A stretch of DNA of 64,000 nucleotides from Sphingobacterium sp. SYP-B4668. Lineage in GTDB: Bacteria; Bacteroidota; Bacteroidia; Sphingobacteriales; Sphingobacteriaceae. A program made the translations under genes and the position numbers. The stretch's first letter is position 1; every line of letters starts with the position of its first letter. The DNA is taken from assembly GCF_027627455.1 (NCBI RefSeq), contig NZ_CP115483.1:2232001-2296000 (forward strand), written 5' to 3'. Under the pieces are notes generated by a model, which was not told the origin of the DNA, did no database searches, and saw only the letters and a list, made by a program, of their open reading frames with translations. Shown piece after piece: positions 56,242 to 64,000 of this stretch.

Positions 56242-56285
56242 CGTAGCTAGGTGGCTACGTTTATATTTGTAGTCAAATGACTACG
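56238..56285 (+). promoter_or_regulatory. ArsR-operon promoter with two dyad operators
   Basis: TTTG at 56238-56241, 20 nt, then TATATTTG at 56262-56269, a perfect -33/-7 pair. Two 18-bp dyads overlie it: CGTAGCTAGGTGGCTACG (56242-56259), filling the spacer, and TGTAGTCAAATGACTACG (56268-56285), covering the transcription start. They share GTAG and CTACG arms and are 26 bp apart centre to centre. The placement predicts repression by the ArsR protein encoded 3 nt downstream. Confidence 0.85.
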
Positions 56286-56287
56286 TA

Positions 56288-56608
56288 ATGAATCTAAGAA
56301 GAGATGTATTCCAAGCGATTGCCGACCCAACCAGACGCACCATATTGTTGCTTTTGACATCTCAGTCTATGACGGCCGGGGCAATTGCCGCAAATTTTGA
56401 TTCGGCTAGACCGACGGTATCCAAACATCTCCAGATTTTAACGGAATGTGAATTGATTGAAAAAGATCCACAGGGACGTGAGATCTACTACCAACTGAAC
56501 CCTAAAAAAATAAAGGAAATTGCTGACTTTATCGAACCTTTTCGCCAAATGTGGGAGGACCGATTCAATAAGTTGGAAACTTTGATGCAGCAATATAAAA
56601 CCAAATAA
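56288..56608 (+). CDS. ArsR/SmtB-family transcriptional repressor
   Basis: A 106-residue winged-helix protein: [14 protein letters not shown], then the helix-turn-helix [18 protein letters not shown] (near residues 38-56) and a beta wing ([12 protein letters not shown]). No metal-binding Cys motif such as ELCVCD is visible, so this is not an arsenic or zinc sensor of the classic type but belongs to the ArsR group paired with SRPBCC proteins. The adjoining dyads predict autoregulation. The following gene starts 9 nt later. Confidence 0.9.
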   Translation: MNLRRDVFQAIADPTRRTILLLLTSQSMTAGAIAANFDSARPTVSKHLQILTECELIEKDPQGREIYYQLNPKKIKEIADFIEPFRQMWEDRFNKLETLMQQYKTK

Positions 56609-56617
56609 ACCAATTGT

Positions 56618-57088
56618 ATGGAGCAAAAAACTAAAGTAAAAGCTGAATCAGGAAAGCAAGAAATACTGATTATTCGCGAATTTGAACTACCAGTAGAGCT
56701 GCTTTTTAAAGCATATACAGAATCCGAACTCGTGGAGCAATGGATGGGGAATAAGGTGTTGAAGATGGATAGTAGGCCTCATGGTAGTTACGAATTTGAG
56801 ACAAGAGATCGAGCTGGCAATGTGCTGTTTCGAGCTAATGGAGTCATTCATGAGTTCGTGCCGAATCAGAAGATTACACGTACTTTTGAAATGGAAAATA
56901 CACCTTTTCCGGTCCAACTTGAATTTTTAGAATTCACCAAAATTACGACTGATCGATGTCAATTGACCATACATGTCATTTACAAAACGGTCAACGACAG
57001 GGATCAGTTATTACAAATGCCATTTGCTGCTGGCATAAATATGGCACACGACCTTCTTGAGAAAATTATGAACCAAACGAACATATGA
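56618..57088 (+). CDS. SRPBCC/AHSA1-family protein
   Basis: A 156-residue Bet v1-like protein. The AHSA1 pattern is clear: IIREFELPVELLFKAYTESELVEQWMG (two pieces), GSYEFETRDRAGNVLFRANGVI and FTKITTDRCQLTIHV. It sits between an ArsR regulator and a DoxX-like gene, a recurring bacterial trio of unknown substrate. It overlaps the DoxX-like gene by 4 nt. Confidence 0.87.
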   Translation: MEQKTKVKAESGKQEILIIREFELPVELLFKAYTESELVEQWMGNKVLKMDSRPHGSYEFETRDRAGNVLFRANGVIHEFVPNQKITRTFEMENTPFPVQLEFLEFTKITTDRCQLTIHVIYKTVNDRDQLLQMPFAAGINMAHDLLEKIMNQTNI

Positions 57089-57495
57089 TGAATACAGGTA
57101 TTGCTGAGCCTAAGGGCTCTACGAAAACAGAAAAAATATTATATTGGGTTTTTACTGCTTGGTTAGCATTGGGAATGCTCTCTACGGGCATTGTACAGTT
57201 TATTGGTACAGAGGAGGAGGTCGCTTCTTTTGACCATCTGGGGTATCCAAGTTATTTATTGATTATATTGGCAATATGGAAGATTCTGGGGGTGATGGCA
57301 GTTCTTATGCCAAGACTCCCACTACTTAAAGAGTGGGCATATGCTGGATTTTTCTTTGTTAGTTCGGGCGCGACTATTTCGCATGTTGTTCTAGGGGACG
57401 GCCTGTCAGATGTCTTTCCTTCGATATTGCTTCTAGCGCTTACGATTATATCTTGGTACCTAAGGCCTGCGAGTAGAAGAATGAAAACTTCCTAA
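57085..57495 (+). CDS. DoxX-like family membrane protein
   Basis: A 136-residue protein with four hydrophobic segments (about 20-40, 55-75, 84-106 and 112-130), the DoxX-like layout with WLALGMLSTGIVQFIG and a LAIWKILGVMAVLMPRLPLLKEWAYAGF stretch read in two pieces. Starts in the 4-nt overlap with the SRPBCC gene, so is translated with it. Role unknown; DoxX proteins are linked to redox and thiol stress. Confidence 0.85.
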   Translation: MMNTGIAEPKGSTKTEKILYWVFTAWLALGMLSTGIVQFIGTEEEVASFDHLGYPSYLLIILAIWKILGVMAVLMPRLPLLKEWAYAGFFFVSSGATISHVVLGDGLSDVFPSILLLALTIISWYLRPASRRMKTS

Positions 57496-57515
57496 TTTAT
57501 CTAATACCTATAGAA

Positions 57516-58076
57516 ATGAAAAAATTTGACATACCACCACAACGGATTGAAGAGCTTTTCCATATTTTGAAAAAGCGATTTGAAAAAAACATGGATCGTC
57601 ACGAGGGAATTGTATGGAATGATGTTCAGCATAAACTGGAAAATAATCCCGATAAGCTTTGGTCGCTTAATGAAATGGAAGAAACTGGTGGCGAACCGGA
57701 CATTATTGGTTATGATACAAAGACTGGTGAACACATCATTTGCGATTGCGCGATAGAAAGCCCTAAAGGACGTAGAAGTATTTGTTACGATCATGAGGCT
57801 TTAGAATCTAGGAAAGAGCATAAACCTAAGAATAGCGCTGTGGCGATGGCCGACGAGATGGGGATTGAAATGTTGAATGAAGAGCAATACCATGAATTGC
57901 AAAAGCTAGGGAAATTTGACACAAAAACTTCGAGTTGGATTCTCACGCCTTCAAATGTAAGAAGTCTTGGTGGCGCTATTTTTGGCGATTGGCGTTTTGG
58001 GCGTGTTTTTATCTATCACAATGGTGCGGAGTCATATTATGCCGCTAGGGGCTTTAGAGGGCTATTGCGGGTGTAG
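57516..58076 (+). CDS. DUF4256-family protein
   Basis: A 186-residue cytosolic protein with the DUF4256 blocks: LFHILKKRFEKNMDRHEGI, LWSLNEMEETGGEPDIIGYD, IICDCAIESPKGRRSICYDHEAL (in part) and TSSWILTPSNVRSLGGAIFGD. This family often travels with ArsR/SRPBCC cassettes in Bacteroidota and Firmicutes. It starts 20 nt after the DoxX-like stop and is likely the last gene of the operon. Function is unknown. Confidence 0.87.
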   Translation: MKKFDIPPQRIEELFHILKKRFEKNMDRHEGIVWNDVQHKLENNPDKLWSLNEMEETGGEPDIIGYDTKTGEHIICDCAIESPKGRRSICYDHEALESRKEHKPKNSAVAMADEMGIEMLNEEQYHELQKLGKFDTKTSSWILTPSNVRSLGGAIFGDWRFGRVFIYHNGAESYYAARGFRGLLRV

Positions 58077-58210
58077 CTTTAATGGCTTTGCTCCCTTCCA
58101 AGATTGAATTGGAAAGTATGATAATCTGAGCTTCAATTACAAAAGTAAATGGAGCTCATCAGTGTACATGTGTATTTTTATTAATAAAATACGATGTTGA
58201 GCTTTCTTTT

Positions 58211-59119
58211 TTAAAGAGCTATTCTCACTTTATAAAGTTTTATATCTGGGACGTTTATTGTTTTTGTGGGATTGTCCATATAGATATGGTGGGTCCACCA
58301 ACTTTCTTCAGCAATGGTATATATCAATTGTTGAGTTTTCGGGGATACATTTGCAGATTTTATATTGTGTTTGTCCTTGAGCGGTTCGAAAGGTGTAAAC
58401 TTTTGTTTCTCTAGATCAAAGCTGAAAACCCCATGATGTGTAGATATCAAAAAAGTGGAAGCGTTTATTTGAGAAAGATCGTGTCCACCGACATCGGGAA
58501 GTGCCCATGAATTCTCCAGCGTTAAAATGGGTTGGTCGGTGTACCAATTCTTTAGGGAATAGGCTTTTAATAAAAGATAACCCAATACATATAGTTGCTG
58601 GTCTTTTGTATTCCAAACCACGCCATGTCCCGAATAGAGCGTGTCCTTGTATATTACCTTTTCAGGTTTTAATAAATCATATACTTCAAGGCTATTGCCC
58701 GCTTTGTGTGTTGAGTTGGCTACTGCGATACGATTACCAGGAAGTAAATCCACTGAATGTGCCATAGGTGTCTTGGCGTAGAATTCGACTTTACGTTTAG
58801 CGATGTCCAATAGTATGGTCGCTCCTCCAGAAGAGGTGAGCAAAAGCTTGGAATTATTAACTACAGGCTTGCACTCATCCAAAGGAATGAGTAGCTTTTG
58901 ATACTCCTCAGGAAGATTCGTAGCTTCAGAAACTGACCAACTCCAAACGATTTCCGTATGTGTATCACTTGATTTTTTTGGATCTACAACGATAACTTTA
59001 TCCTCTCCGCAAGCGACTAGGTGCCCTTTGGGAAGCTTGCTAATATTTTGCGATATAGCGCTAGATGCGATATGTAAAAGTATAACCAGTGATAGGTAAT
59101 GCTTCATGATTGGTTTCAT
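58211..59119 (-). CDS. Secreted DUF6528-type beta-propeller protein
   Basis: A 302-residue protein with a signal peptide ending near SAISQ (residue 24). The next stretch GHLVACGEDKVIVVD and the TEIVWSWS-type blade fit the DUF6528 propeller group, with HSVDLLPGNRIAVANST and later GHDLSQINASTFLISTHHGVF blades. No catalytic motif is visible. An alternative start 12 nt downstream (MKHYLSL) is possible. It is a single gene, convergent with the DUF4256 gene. Confidence 0.72.
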   Translation of the reverse strand: MKPIMKHYLSLVILLHIASSAISQNISKLPKGHLVACGEDKVIVVDPKKSSDTHTEIVWSWSVSEATNLPEEYQKLLIPLDECKPVVNNSKLLLTSSGGATILLDIAKRKVEFYAKTPMAHSVDLLPGNRIAVANSTHKAGNSLEVYDLLKPEKVIYKDTLYSGHGVVWNTKDQQLYVLGYLLLKAYSLKNWYTDQPILTLENSWALPDVGGHDLSQINASTFLISTHHGVFSFDLEKQKFTPFEPLKDKHNIKSANVSPKTQQLIYTIAEESWWTHHIYMDNPTKTINVPDIKLYKVRIAL

Positions 59120-59236
59120 TTGTTCGAATTGCTATTTTTAAGGTAAGTTAATACTTATAAAGAGTTCTTTCAAAACATTAAAAAAGATTTTATTACTGGG
59201 CGCGGATTTTTTAGGAGGTATCTTTACGTCGTACTT

Positions 59237-59719
59237 TTATTTATATAGTCTTCTGGTCTCCAAAAAAAGATCAATTTGATTGGTGACCTTGGGTAGGTTT
59301 TTCAAGATATCTTGTGACCAAAATCGAAATACGGTATACCCCATATCTCTTAATGACTGGTTTACCTTCACGTCTTTTTGTATGTTACGTTCGATTTTGG
59401 GAATCCAGAATAGACGGTTGGACTTTATTTGCTCGCGACGATTTTTCCAATCGAATCCGTGCCAGAATTCACCATCTACGAATATGGCTAGCTTGTATTT
59501 TTTGATGGCAATATCGGGTCGGCCGGGAAGCTTGTTGTCATGTATTCTAAATCGTATATGCTTAGCCCATAGTGCACGCCGAAGCACCATCTCGGGTTTG
59601 GAATGCTTTCCTTTTATTTTAGACATGAGGTAGCTACGAGCAGGAGAAGTGTAAAATCCTGCAGATTCTTCAAATCGCGGTACTTTTATTCGGTCGTTAT
59701 CAGCATCATATGTGGACAT
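59237..59719 (-). CDS. vsr: Very short patch repair (Vsr-type) endonuclease
   Basis: A 160-residue nuclease of the Vsr/PD-(D/E)xK group. The N-terminus SKIKGKHSKPEMVLRRALW and then KLPGRPDIAIKKYKLAIFVDGEFWHGFDW (in two pieces) carry the family motifs, with the catalytic Asp in GRPDI. E. coli-type zinc ligands near FWH are replaced (GEFWHGFDW has no Cys). Vsr nicks beside T:G mismatches that arise when 5-methylcytosine deaminates, protecting the modified site. It is divergent from the C5 methyltransferase gene beside it, as expected. A TATATTTG box (59724-59731) lies 4 nt before the ATG. Confidence 0.88.
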   Translation of the reverse strand: MSTYDADNDRIKVPRFEESAGFYTSPARSYLMSKIKGKHSKPEMVLRRALWAKHIRFRIHDNKLPGRPDIAIKKYKLAIFVDGEFWHGFDWKNRREQIKSNRLFWIPKIERNIQKDVKVNQSLRDMGYTVFRFWSQDILKNLPKVTNQIDLFLETRRLYK

Positions 59720-59934
59720 ACTGCAAATATAACAAATGGGGGCGCGATTCGTTTTTATTGGAATTACTTTTCCCAGATTATGAAATTGCTAATTGTATTA
59801 GTGTGTTGCCAAGTTGTATTTACGTTTGTACCACTGATGAAGGGGGGGTGACAAAAACTGTCGTTAGACATTTGAAGTAGCATACGGATTATGAATAAGT
59901 TAGATTTTTGAACAATTTTAATCAATTCCATTAG

Positions 59935-59965
59935 TTGACTATTTAGAACTATAACATTACTTTTG
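59935..59965 (+). promoter_or_regulatory. Promoter of the cytosine methyltransferase gene
   Basis: TTG at 59935-59937, 20 nt, then TACTTTTG at 59958-59965. The ATG (59975) is 9 nt downstream, so the transcript would be leaderless or nearly so. A TTG in frame at 59963 falls inside the -7 box and cannot be the start. Confidence 0.7.
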
Positions 59966-59974
59966 TTAGATTAT

Positions 59975-61225
59975 ATGGCAAAAAAAATTAAGGTAATTGA
60001 ACTCTTTGCAGGAGTTGGTGGTTTTCATTTGGGCTTGACCCAGGCATCTAGTAAATACGAGGTGGTATGGAGCAACCAGTGGGAGCCAGCGACCAAAAGT
60101 CAACCTGCGTCTGATATTTATAGGGCCCGTTTTCCAGAGACCGCACATTCCAATAGTGATATTGCAGCAGTTATTGAAGAAGATTTTGAATCTATACCTG
60201 ATCATGATTTGTTAGTAGGAGGATTTCCGTGCCAAGATTATTCCGTAGCTAGTACATTAAAAAGGTCGGGTGGTATTGAGGGTAAAAAAGGTGTGCTTTG
60301 GTGGTCTATACACGATATATTGAGGCTTAAGAAAGAGAACAGACCCAAATATCTTTTCTTGGAAAATGTAGATCGTTTGATTAAGTCTCCTGCCAAACAA
60401 CGAGGACGCGATTTTGCTATTATGTTGGCTTCATTATCTGATTTAGGATATGCGGTCGAATGGCGTATTATCAACGCTGCGGAGTATGGCTTGCCGCAAC
60501 GTCGTAGACGTATCTTTATCATGGCCTATCATGAAAGCTCAACCCTGTACAAGGAGCTGACGAATACTGATAGCCAGAAATGGATTAAAGAAGATGGTGT
60601 GCTGGCCGATGCGTTTCCGGTAGGAGTCGACAGTGGTATATCTCGCAGATTTGATATCTCGGGAACATTGGACTATGTGACTGCATATTTCAATAAAGAT
60701 AAGGGGATCGCTGAAAGCGCATTCGAAAATACGGGTGTAATGATCAATAGGGAGGTATATACAATTAAGACTGTGCCGGACTATACGGGGGCGTATACCC
60801 AATTGAAAGATATTTTGATTAATGAGCATGACGTGCCTGAAAATTATTTTATCAATGCGGCCGATTTAGATAAGTGGACCTATTTGAAGGGCGCTAAAAG
60901 TGAACTACGTGTGAATAAGGCGGCAGGATTTGAGTACAATTATTCAGAGGGGCCCATGATATTCCCCGATGCTCTCGATAAGCCTTCCCGAACTATCATC
61001 ACAGGTGAGGGAGGAACAGCCCCCTCGCGATTTAAGCATGTAATACAGACAGCTTCGGGTAGATTGAGAAGATTGACACCTTTAGAGTTGGAGCGGTTAA
61101 ACATGTTTCCTGATGATCACACCAAAGAGGCTCCAGATGTAAAGCGTGCCTTCTTCATGGGAAATGCCCTGGTGGTTGGCATTATTGAACGAATTGGTAA
61201 AGCATTAATAAAAAGGGTTTCGTAA
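59975..61225 (+). CDS. DNA (cytosine-5) methyltransferase of a Sau3AI-like restriction system
   Basis: A 416-residue C5 methyltransferase with motif I LFAGVGGFHLG (residues 10-20), motif IV GGFPCQDYS with nucleophile C86, motif VI LENV, motif VIII QRRRRIFI, and the C-terminal motifs IX and X near 335-410. Length is close to my recollection of M.Sau3AI (about 412). A Vsr gene and an endonuclease of MutH/Sau3AI type flank it, so GATC with methylated inner C is the likely target (inference). The ATG at 59975 is chosen over an in-frame TTG within the -7 box. Confidence 0.93.
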   Translation: MAKKIKVIELFAGVGGFHLGLTQASSKYEVVWSNQWEPATKSQPASDIYRARFPETAHSNSDIAAVIEEDFESIPDHDLLVGGFPCQDYSVASTLKRSGGIEGKKGVLWWSIHDILRLKKENRPKYLFLENVDRLIKSPAKQRGRDFAIMLASLSDLGYAVEWRIINAAEYGLPQRRRRIFIMAYHESSTLYKELTNTDSQKWIKEDGVLADAFPVGVDSGISRRFDISGTLDYVTAYFNKDKGIAESAFENTGVMINREVYTIKTVPDYTGAYTQLKDILINEHDVPENYFINAADLDKWTYLKGAKSELRVNKAAGFEYNYSEGPMIFPDALDKPSRTIITGEGGTAPSRFKHVIQTASGRLRRLTPLELERLNMFPDDHTKEAPDVKRAFFMGNALVVGIIERIGKALIKRVS

Positions 61226-61254
61226 GAAGCCTTTTTTTATTATCTTAAATATAT

Positions 61255-62727
61255 ATGAAAACCTCTAGCCATATACCAGCTCCATTACCTTATGATAAAC
61301 AGGATAAGGAGTCGATATTGCGGTATGCGCAGAAACTGATTGGGAAATCGCTCCGTGAAGAATTGGACATAGACGACGGCTCTGCACTACAGCGTATGGG
61401 CAAAGGTCGATTCGGGAATATGGTAGAAGAGCTGTATTTCAAATATAGTCCCAACTCGGCAGCCTATGCAGACTTTCCAGAAGCTGGTCTAGAACTAAAG
61501 ACCACACCGTTGAAACAAATTGGAAAGGGACTGTCATCCAAGGAACGTCTGGTATTCAATATCATTAACTATATGGAAGAATATAAGGCAACTTTTGCGA
61601 CTAGTTCGTTTTGGATTAAAAACAAGGAACTTCTGTTGCTCTTCTATTTGCATGATGGTGAACAAATCCCTTTAGACTATTGTTTCAAAATTGTTCGATT
61701 ATGGCGGTTTCCGGTTGAGGATCTCAAGATTATCATCGATGACTGGAATACTATTGTTAATAAGATACGGGAAGGACGAGCCCACGAACTGTCAGAAGGA
61801 GACACCTTGTATTTGGGTGCCTGTACCAAGGGGGCAAGCAAAAATAGTATGCGTGAGCAGCCTTTTTCTTCTGTACGGGCTATGCAACGGGCTTTTTCCT
61901 TAAAATCCAAATACTTGAATTTTATAATCGAGCAGTCTTTCAGAAATGTTTCACATATTATAGATGAAAACGAGTATGAATATGTATTGAGGGAAGATAA
62001 GCAAACTCATCCGGAATATTCTAGATTTCGTGACCCGGGGCTACAGGAAGTGGAATCCGCTGTTAAATCCGTAGATCAATATAGACCGGGTCAGACTTTT
62101 GAAGAATTGGTGCAAGAACGGTTTGACGCCTACCTAGGCTGGTCGGATCAGGAGTTAATGGCCCATTTCGATTTGCAAATAATCCCCTCAGCCAAAAATC
62201 GTTATAAGGTGATTTGTAACCGTATTCTGGGAGTAAAGGGGAAGCGTATCGCGGAGTTCGAAAAGGCGGATGTAGAGATGAAGACAATTGTGTTGGACTA
62301 CAATGGTGCGTTGAGGGAGAGTATGTCATTTCAACAGATTAAATATAAGGACATCGTTGATGAACAGTGGTCGGATTCTTATTTTTATCACGTATTGTCG
62401 AAACGCTTTTTCTTTGTCGTTTTTCAAAAAGATGCGGTTGGCGAGCCCTGTCTCCTGAAGGTCTTCTTTTGGACTATGCCTACTGCGGATCTGCAGGTAG
62501 CAAAGCTATTTTGGGAGGATACCAAGACTAAGATTATTCGGGATGATTTCGAAAATTTTATCAAGATAGCAGATCGAAGGATTTGCCACGTCCGACCCAA
62601 AGGGCGTGATGCCAATGATTTGATGGAAACGGCCTCTGGTCGTTGGGAAAAGAAAAAGGCTTACTGGCTAAATAGTGGGTATATAAAGAAAATCGTTACG
62701 GATCAAAATATAGCTTCCAGATTATAA
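61255..62727 (+). CDS. MutH/Sau3AI-family type II restriction endonuclease
   Basis: A 490-residue two-domain nuclease, about the length I recall for Sau3AI (489). The N-terminal MutH-like domain has GNMVEELYF and the catalytic set D73-x6-E80-x-K82 (DFPEAGLELKTTPL). A second MutH-like domain near residues 290-440 has EFEKADVEMKTIVL, which partly keeps the acidic-x-E-x-K pattern; in Sau3AI the second domain is allosteric. It starts 29 nt after the methyltransferase stop, probably one transcript. It is predicted to cut unmethylated GATC. Its end overlaps the next gene by 25 nt on the opposite strand. Confidence 0.9.
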   Translation: MKTSSHIPAPLPYDKQDKESILRYAQKLIGKSLREELDIDDGSALQRMGKGRFGNMVEELYFKYSPNSAAYADFPEAGLELKTTPLKQIGKGLSSKERLVFNIINYMEEYKATFATSSFWIKNKELLLLFYLHDGEQIPLDYCFKIVRLWRFPVEDLKIIIDDWNTIVNKIREGRAHELSEGDTLYLGACTKGASKNSMREQPFSSVRAMQRAFSLKSKYLNFIIEQSFRNVSHIIDENEYEYVLREDKQTHPEYSRFRDPGLQEVESAVKSVDQYRPGQTFEELVQERFDAYLGWSDQELMAHFDLQIIPSAKNRYKVICNRILGVKGKRIAEFEKADVEMKTIVLDYNGALRESMSFQQIKYKDIVDEQWSDSYFYHVLSKRFFFVVFQKDAVGEPCLLKVFFWTMPTADLQVAKLFWEDTKTKIIRDDFENFIKIADRRICHVRPKGRDANDLMETASGRWEKKKAYWLNSGYIKKIVTDQNIASRL

Positions 62728-63263
62728 AAGATAGGGGACCTCCAGCCCTTCGGAAGTGTTAATAAATCTGGCTTGTCCATGCCATGGTTATTGGTCCTTC
62801 TCACAATATCTTCTATCTCGTAGTAGCCCATTTTTGCCAAAATCGCTTCATAATATCTTTGAAAAGGAAGTTTTCTCCCTTGGTATCTAGGCATAGGATA
62901 ATTGAGGTCTTCTTGCAATGTCAGCCAAAAGATAAGCTCCTTTAGACGATTTGTAGTTGTGCAGTTCAAGCCTTTGGCAAAGAGGCATTCCAAAAAATTG
63001 ATACACTCTTCAAAATTTTCCAAATTGGTCCGTTTATATATGGCCCTTACGATGTCGGCATGCATATATGCCTTTGCGGTGTGCATGCTATCGGTTTGAT
63101 ACCACACTTTATAGTCTCCATTGGCTTTGTAACCGGGGTATTCAATAGTGATAGGTTTGTAGTCCAAAGTCGCCTTTATGTTTTTATAACTATCTTTATA
63201 CTTTTCTCGGTGCCTATGGGTCTTTTCAATCATAAATGCATAGGCTTGCTCATAGGTCATCAT
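62703..63263 (-). CDS. Unknown protein convergent with the restriction gene
   Basis: I do not recognise this 186-residue protein. It has a basic, Tyr/His-rich start (TYEQAYAFMIEKTHRHREKY), no signal or membrane helix, and a C-terminal segment PFQRYYEAILAKMGYYEIEDIVRR. The two ends overlap head-on with the endonuclease gene over 25 nt. Its place between a restriction gene and a GH1 gene leaves its role open: it may be a passenger of the restriction locus or unrelated. Confidence 0.65.
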   Translation of the reverse strand: MMTYEQAYAFMIEKTHRHREKYKDSYKNIKATLDYKPITIEYPGYKANGDYKVWYQTDSMHTAKAYMHADIVRAIYKRTNLENFEECINFLECLFAKGLNCTTTNRLKELIFWLTLQEDLNYPMPRYQGRKLPFQRYYEAILAKMGYYEIEDIVRRTNNHGMDKPDLLTLPKGWRSPIFYNLEAIF

Positions 63264-63413
63264 TGTCTTCCATTATTTTAATTAAACACGTCGGGTCAGT
63301 ATGTATTGACGAAAGGATTAGCATCTATTCTCCAATGGCTAAAATACCTAATTGTTGCTGTTTTTGCAATTGGATTCTAAGGAGAAGTACAGGTTTGTTT
63401 TTGGAACTCACCG

Positions 63414-64000
63414 TTACTTTAGAAAGTCGGCATACCATTTTCCTGAAGATTTGACAATACGTTTTTGAGTTTGGAAATCGACGTGAACCAATCCAAACCG
63501 AGGCTCATAACCTTCAGCCCATTCAAAGTTATCTAAGAATGTCCATATAAAGTAACCCTTTACATCAACTCCCTCTAACTTAGCTCTATGTACCTGTTGA
63601 ATAATTTGTTGCAGGTATTGTAGTCGTCTAGAATCCTCCACGCCACCATTTTCTACTTTATCTGGGAAGGCGGCACCATTCTCGGTGACGAGGATGGGCG
63701 GGATATTTGGATATGCAGCAAATTTTTTCAGCACATGGTACATAGAAGCTGGGTAGACTTCCCAATTCATGGCTGTCATTTCTACCTTACGTTGCTTCGC
63801 CGTCACTATTTTAGCTCTAAGAAACGGAACGAATAGGGCATGTTTGATGATTTCTCGCGTATAATTTTGTATACCGATAAAGTCCATGTTAAAGCTTAAC
63901 TCCTTTTCATCGTTAGGCTTCATGTACTTCTCGATACGTTTTAATGCCTTAATTTCATCGGTCGGATAGCCCATTCCTAGTAGAGGTTCAATAAATAACC
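63414..64000 (-). CDS. GH1-family beta-glucosidase, C-terminal part (5' end beyond the window)
   Basis: The frame is open to the right edge, where it reads LFIEPLLGMGYP before the first ATG, matching the interior of GH1 enzymes, so the start is missing. The nucleophile Glu lies in PPILVTENGAAF and later WTFLDNFEWAEGYEPRFGLVHVDF (two pieces) is the GH1 C-terminal signature. Family members hydrolyse beta-glucosides and related sugars, usually in the cytosol. No signal can be judged. Confidence 0.92.
   Translation of the reverse strand, partial: LFIEPLLGMGYPTDEIKALKRIEKYMKPNDEKELSFNMDFIGIQNYTREIIKHALFVPFLRAKIVTAKQRKVEMTAMNWEVYPASMYHVLKKFAAYPNIPPILVTENGAAFPDKVENGGVEDSRRLQYLQQIIQQVHRAKLEGVDVKGYFIWTFLDNFEWAEGYEPRFGLVHVDFQTQKRIVKSSGKWYADFLK

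Noticed and set aside
59963..59974. In-frame TTG start for the cytosine methyltransferase at 59963.
   Set aside because: The TTG lies within the TACTTTTG -7 box and would be upstream of the transcript; the ATG at 59975 fits the family start.
1..64000. CRISPR arrays, insertion sequences, prophage or integrase genes.
   Set aside because: I found no regularly spaced repeats, transposases, integrases or phage structural genes in the window.

Overview
The window looks like a chromosomal segment of a Bacteroidota bacterium, most likely Sphingobacteriaceae (Sphingobacterium or Pedobacter type). The signs are a SusC/SusD pair with accessory surface lipoproteins, a sensor of the hybrid two-component (HTCS) architecture, DUF4296 and PG_1098-type proteins, many short-signal lipoproteins, moderate-to-low GC by eye, and promoters of the Bacteroidota form (TTG, about 20 nt, TAnnTTTG) rather than sigma70 boxes. 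This assignment is inferred from gene content, not from a marker gene.

Left part (1-31 kb) is mostly housekeeping. It holds a serine hydrolase, tRNA-Pro(GGG), fabG with a clear terminator, mqo with a clear promoter, and a TPP riboswitch in front of a PnuT-type transporter overlapped by an acyl-CoA-dehydrogenase-like flavoprotein. A minus-strand run follows: yggS-like, GNAT, DUF3298 lipoprotein, lysC, PG_1098-type methyltransferase. Then come mutS2, MgtC, PAP2, a YCF48-like propeller, yceH, a histone-deacetylase-fold enzyme, a 37-kDa nucleoid protein, a DUF3810 protein and several small proteins. Near 26.3 kb an internally deleted metallo-beta-lactamase-fold gene survives as N- and C-terminal stubs.

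Middle part (31-54.5 kb) is a polysaccharide-utilisation region. A minus-strand sensor kinase with HTCS-like periplasmic propellers is followed, with a 4-nt overlap, by a separate AraC-type response regulator; together they resemble one HTCS protein split in two. Rightward of it lie an aldose epimerase, a GH127-family protein, a GH2 enzyme, a glutaminase-family protein and an acyltransferase. A 1-kb non-coding stretch then precedes an IPT/NHL lipoprotein, SusC, SusD and a DUF1735/DUF4973-type lipoprotein. The most notable non-coding signal is a composite promoter in front of both the GH127 gene (37858-37919) and the IPT-SusCD operon (46091-46152). It has an identical 15-nt upstream box, a TAnnTTTG box at the same offset, and an identical 13-nt start-region box, all in the same spacing. 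This predicts that the two transcription units share one activator, plausibly the neighbouring split HTCS.

Right part (54.7-64 kb) carries a secreted MsrAB fusion and an ArsR/SRPBCC/DoxX operon with two matching 18-bp operator dyads on its promoter. A DUF4256 protein and a DUF6528-like protein follow. Next is a Sau3AI-like restriction-modification locus: a Vsr-type nickase, a C5 cytosine methyltransferase, a MutH/Sau3AI-family endonuclease with the D-x6-E-x-K site, and a convergent unknown gene. A GH1 beta-glucosidase runs off the right edge.
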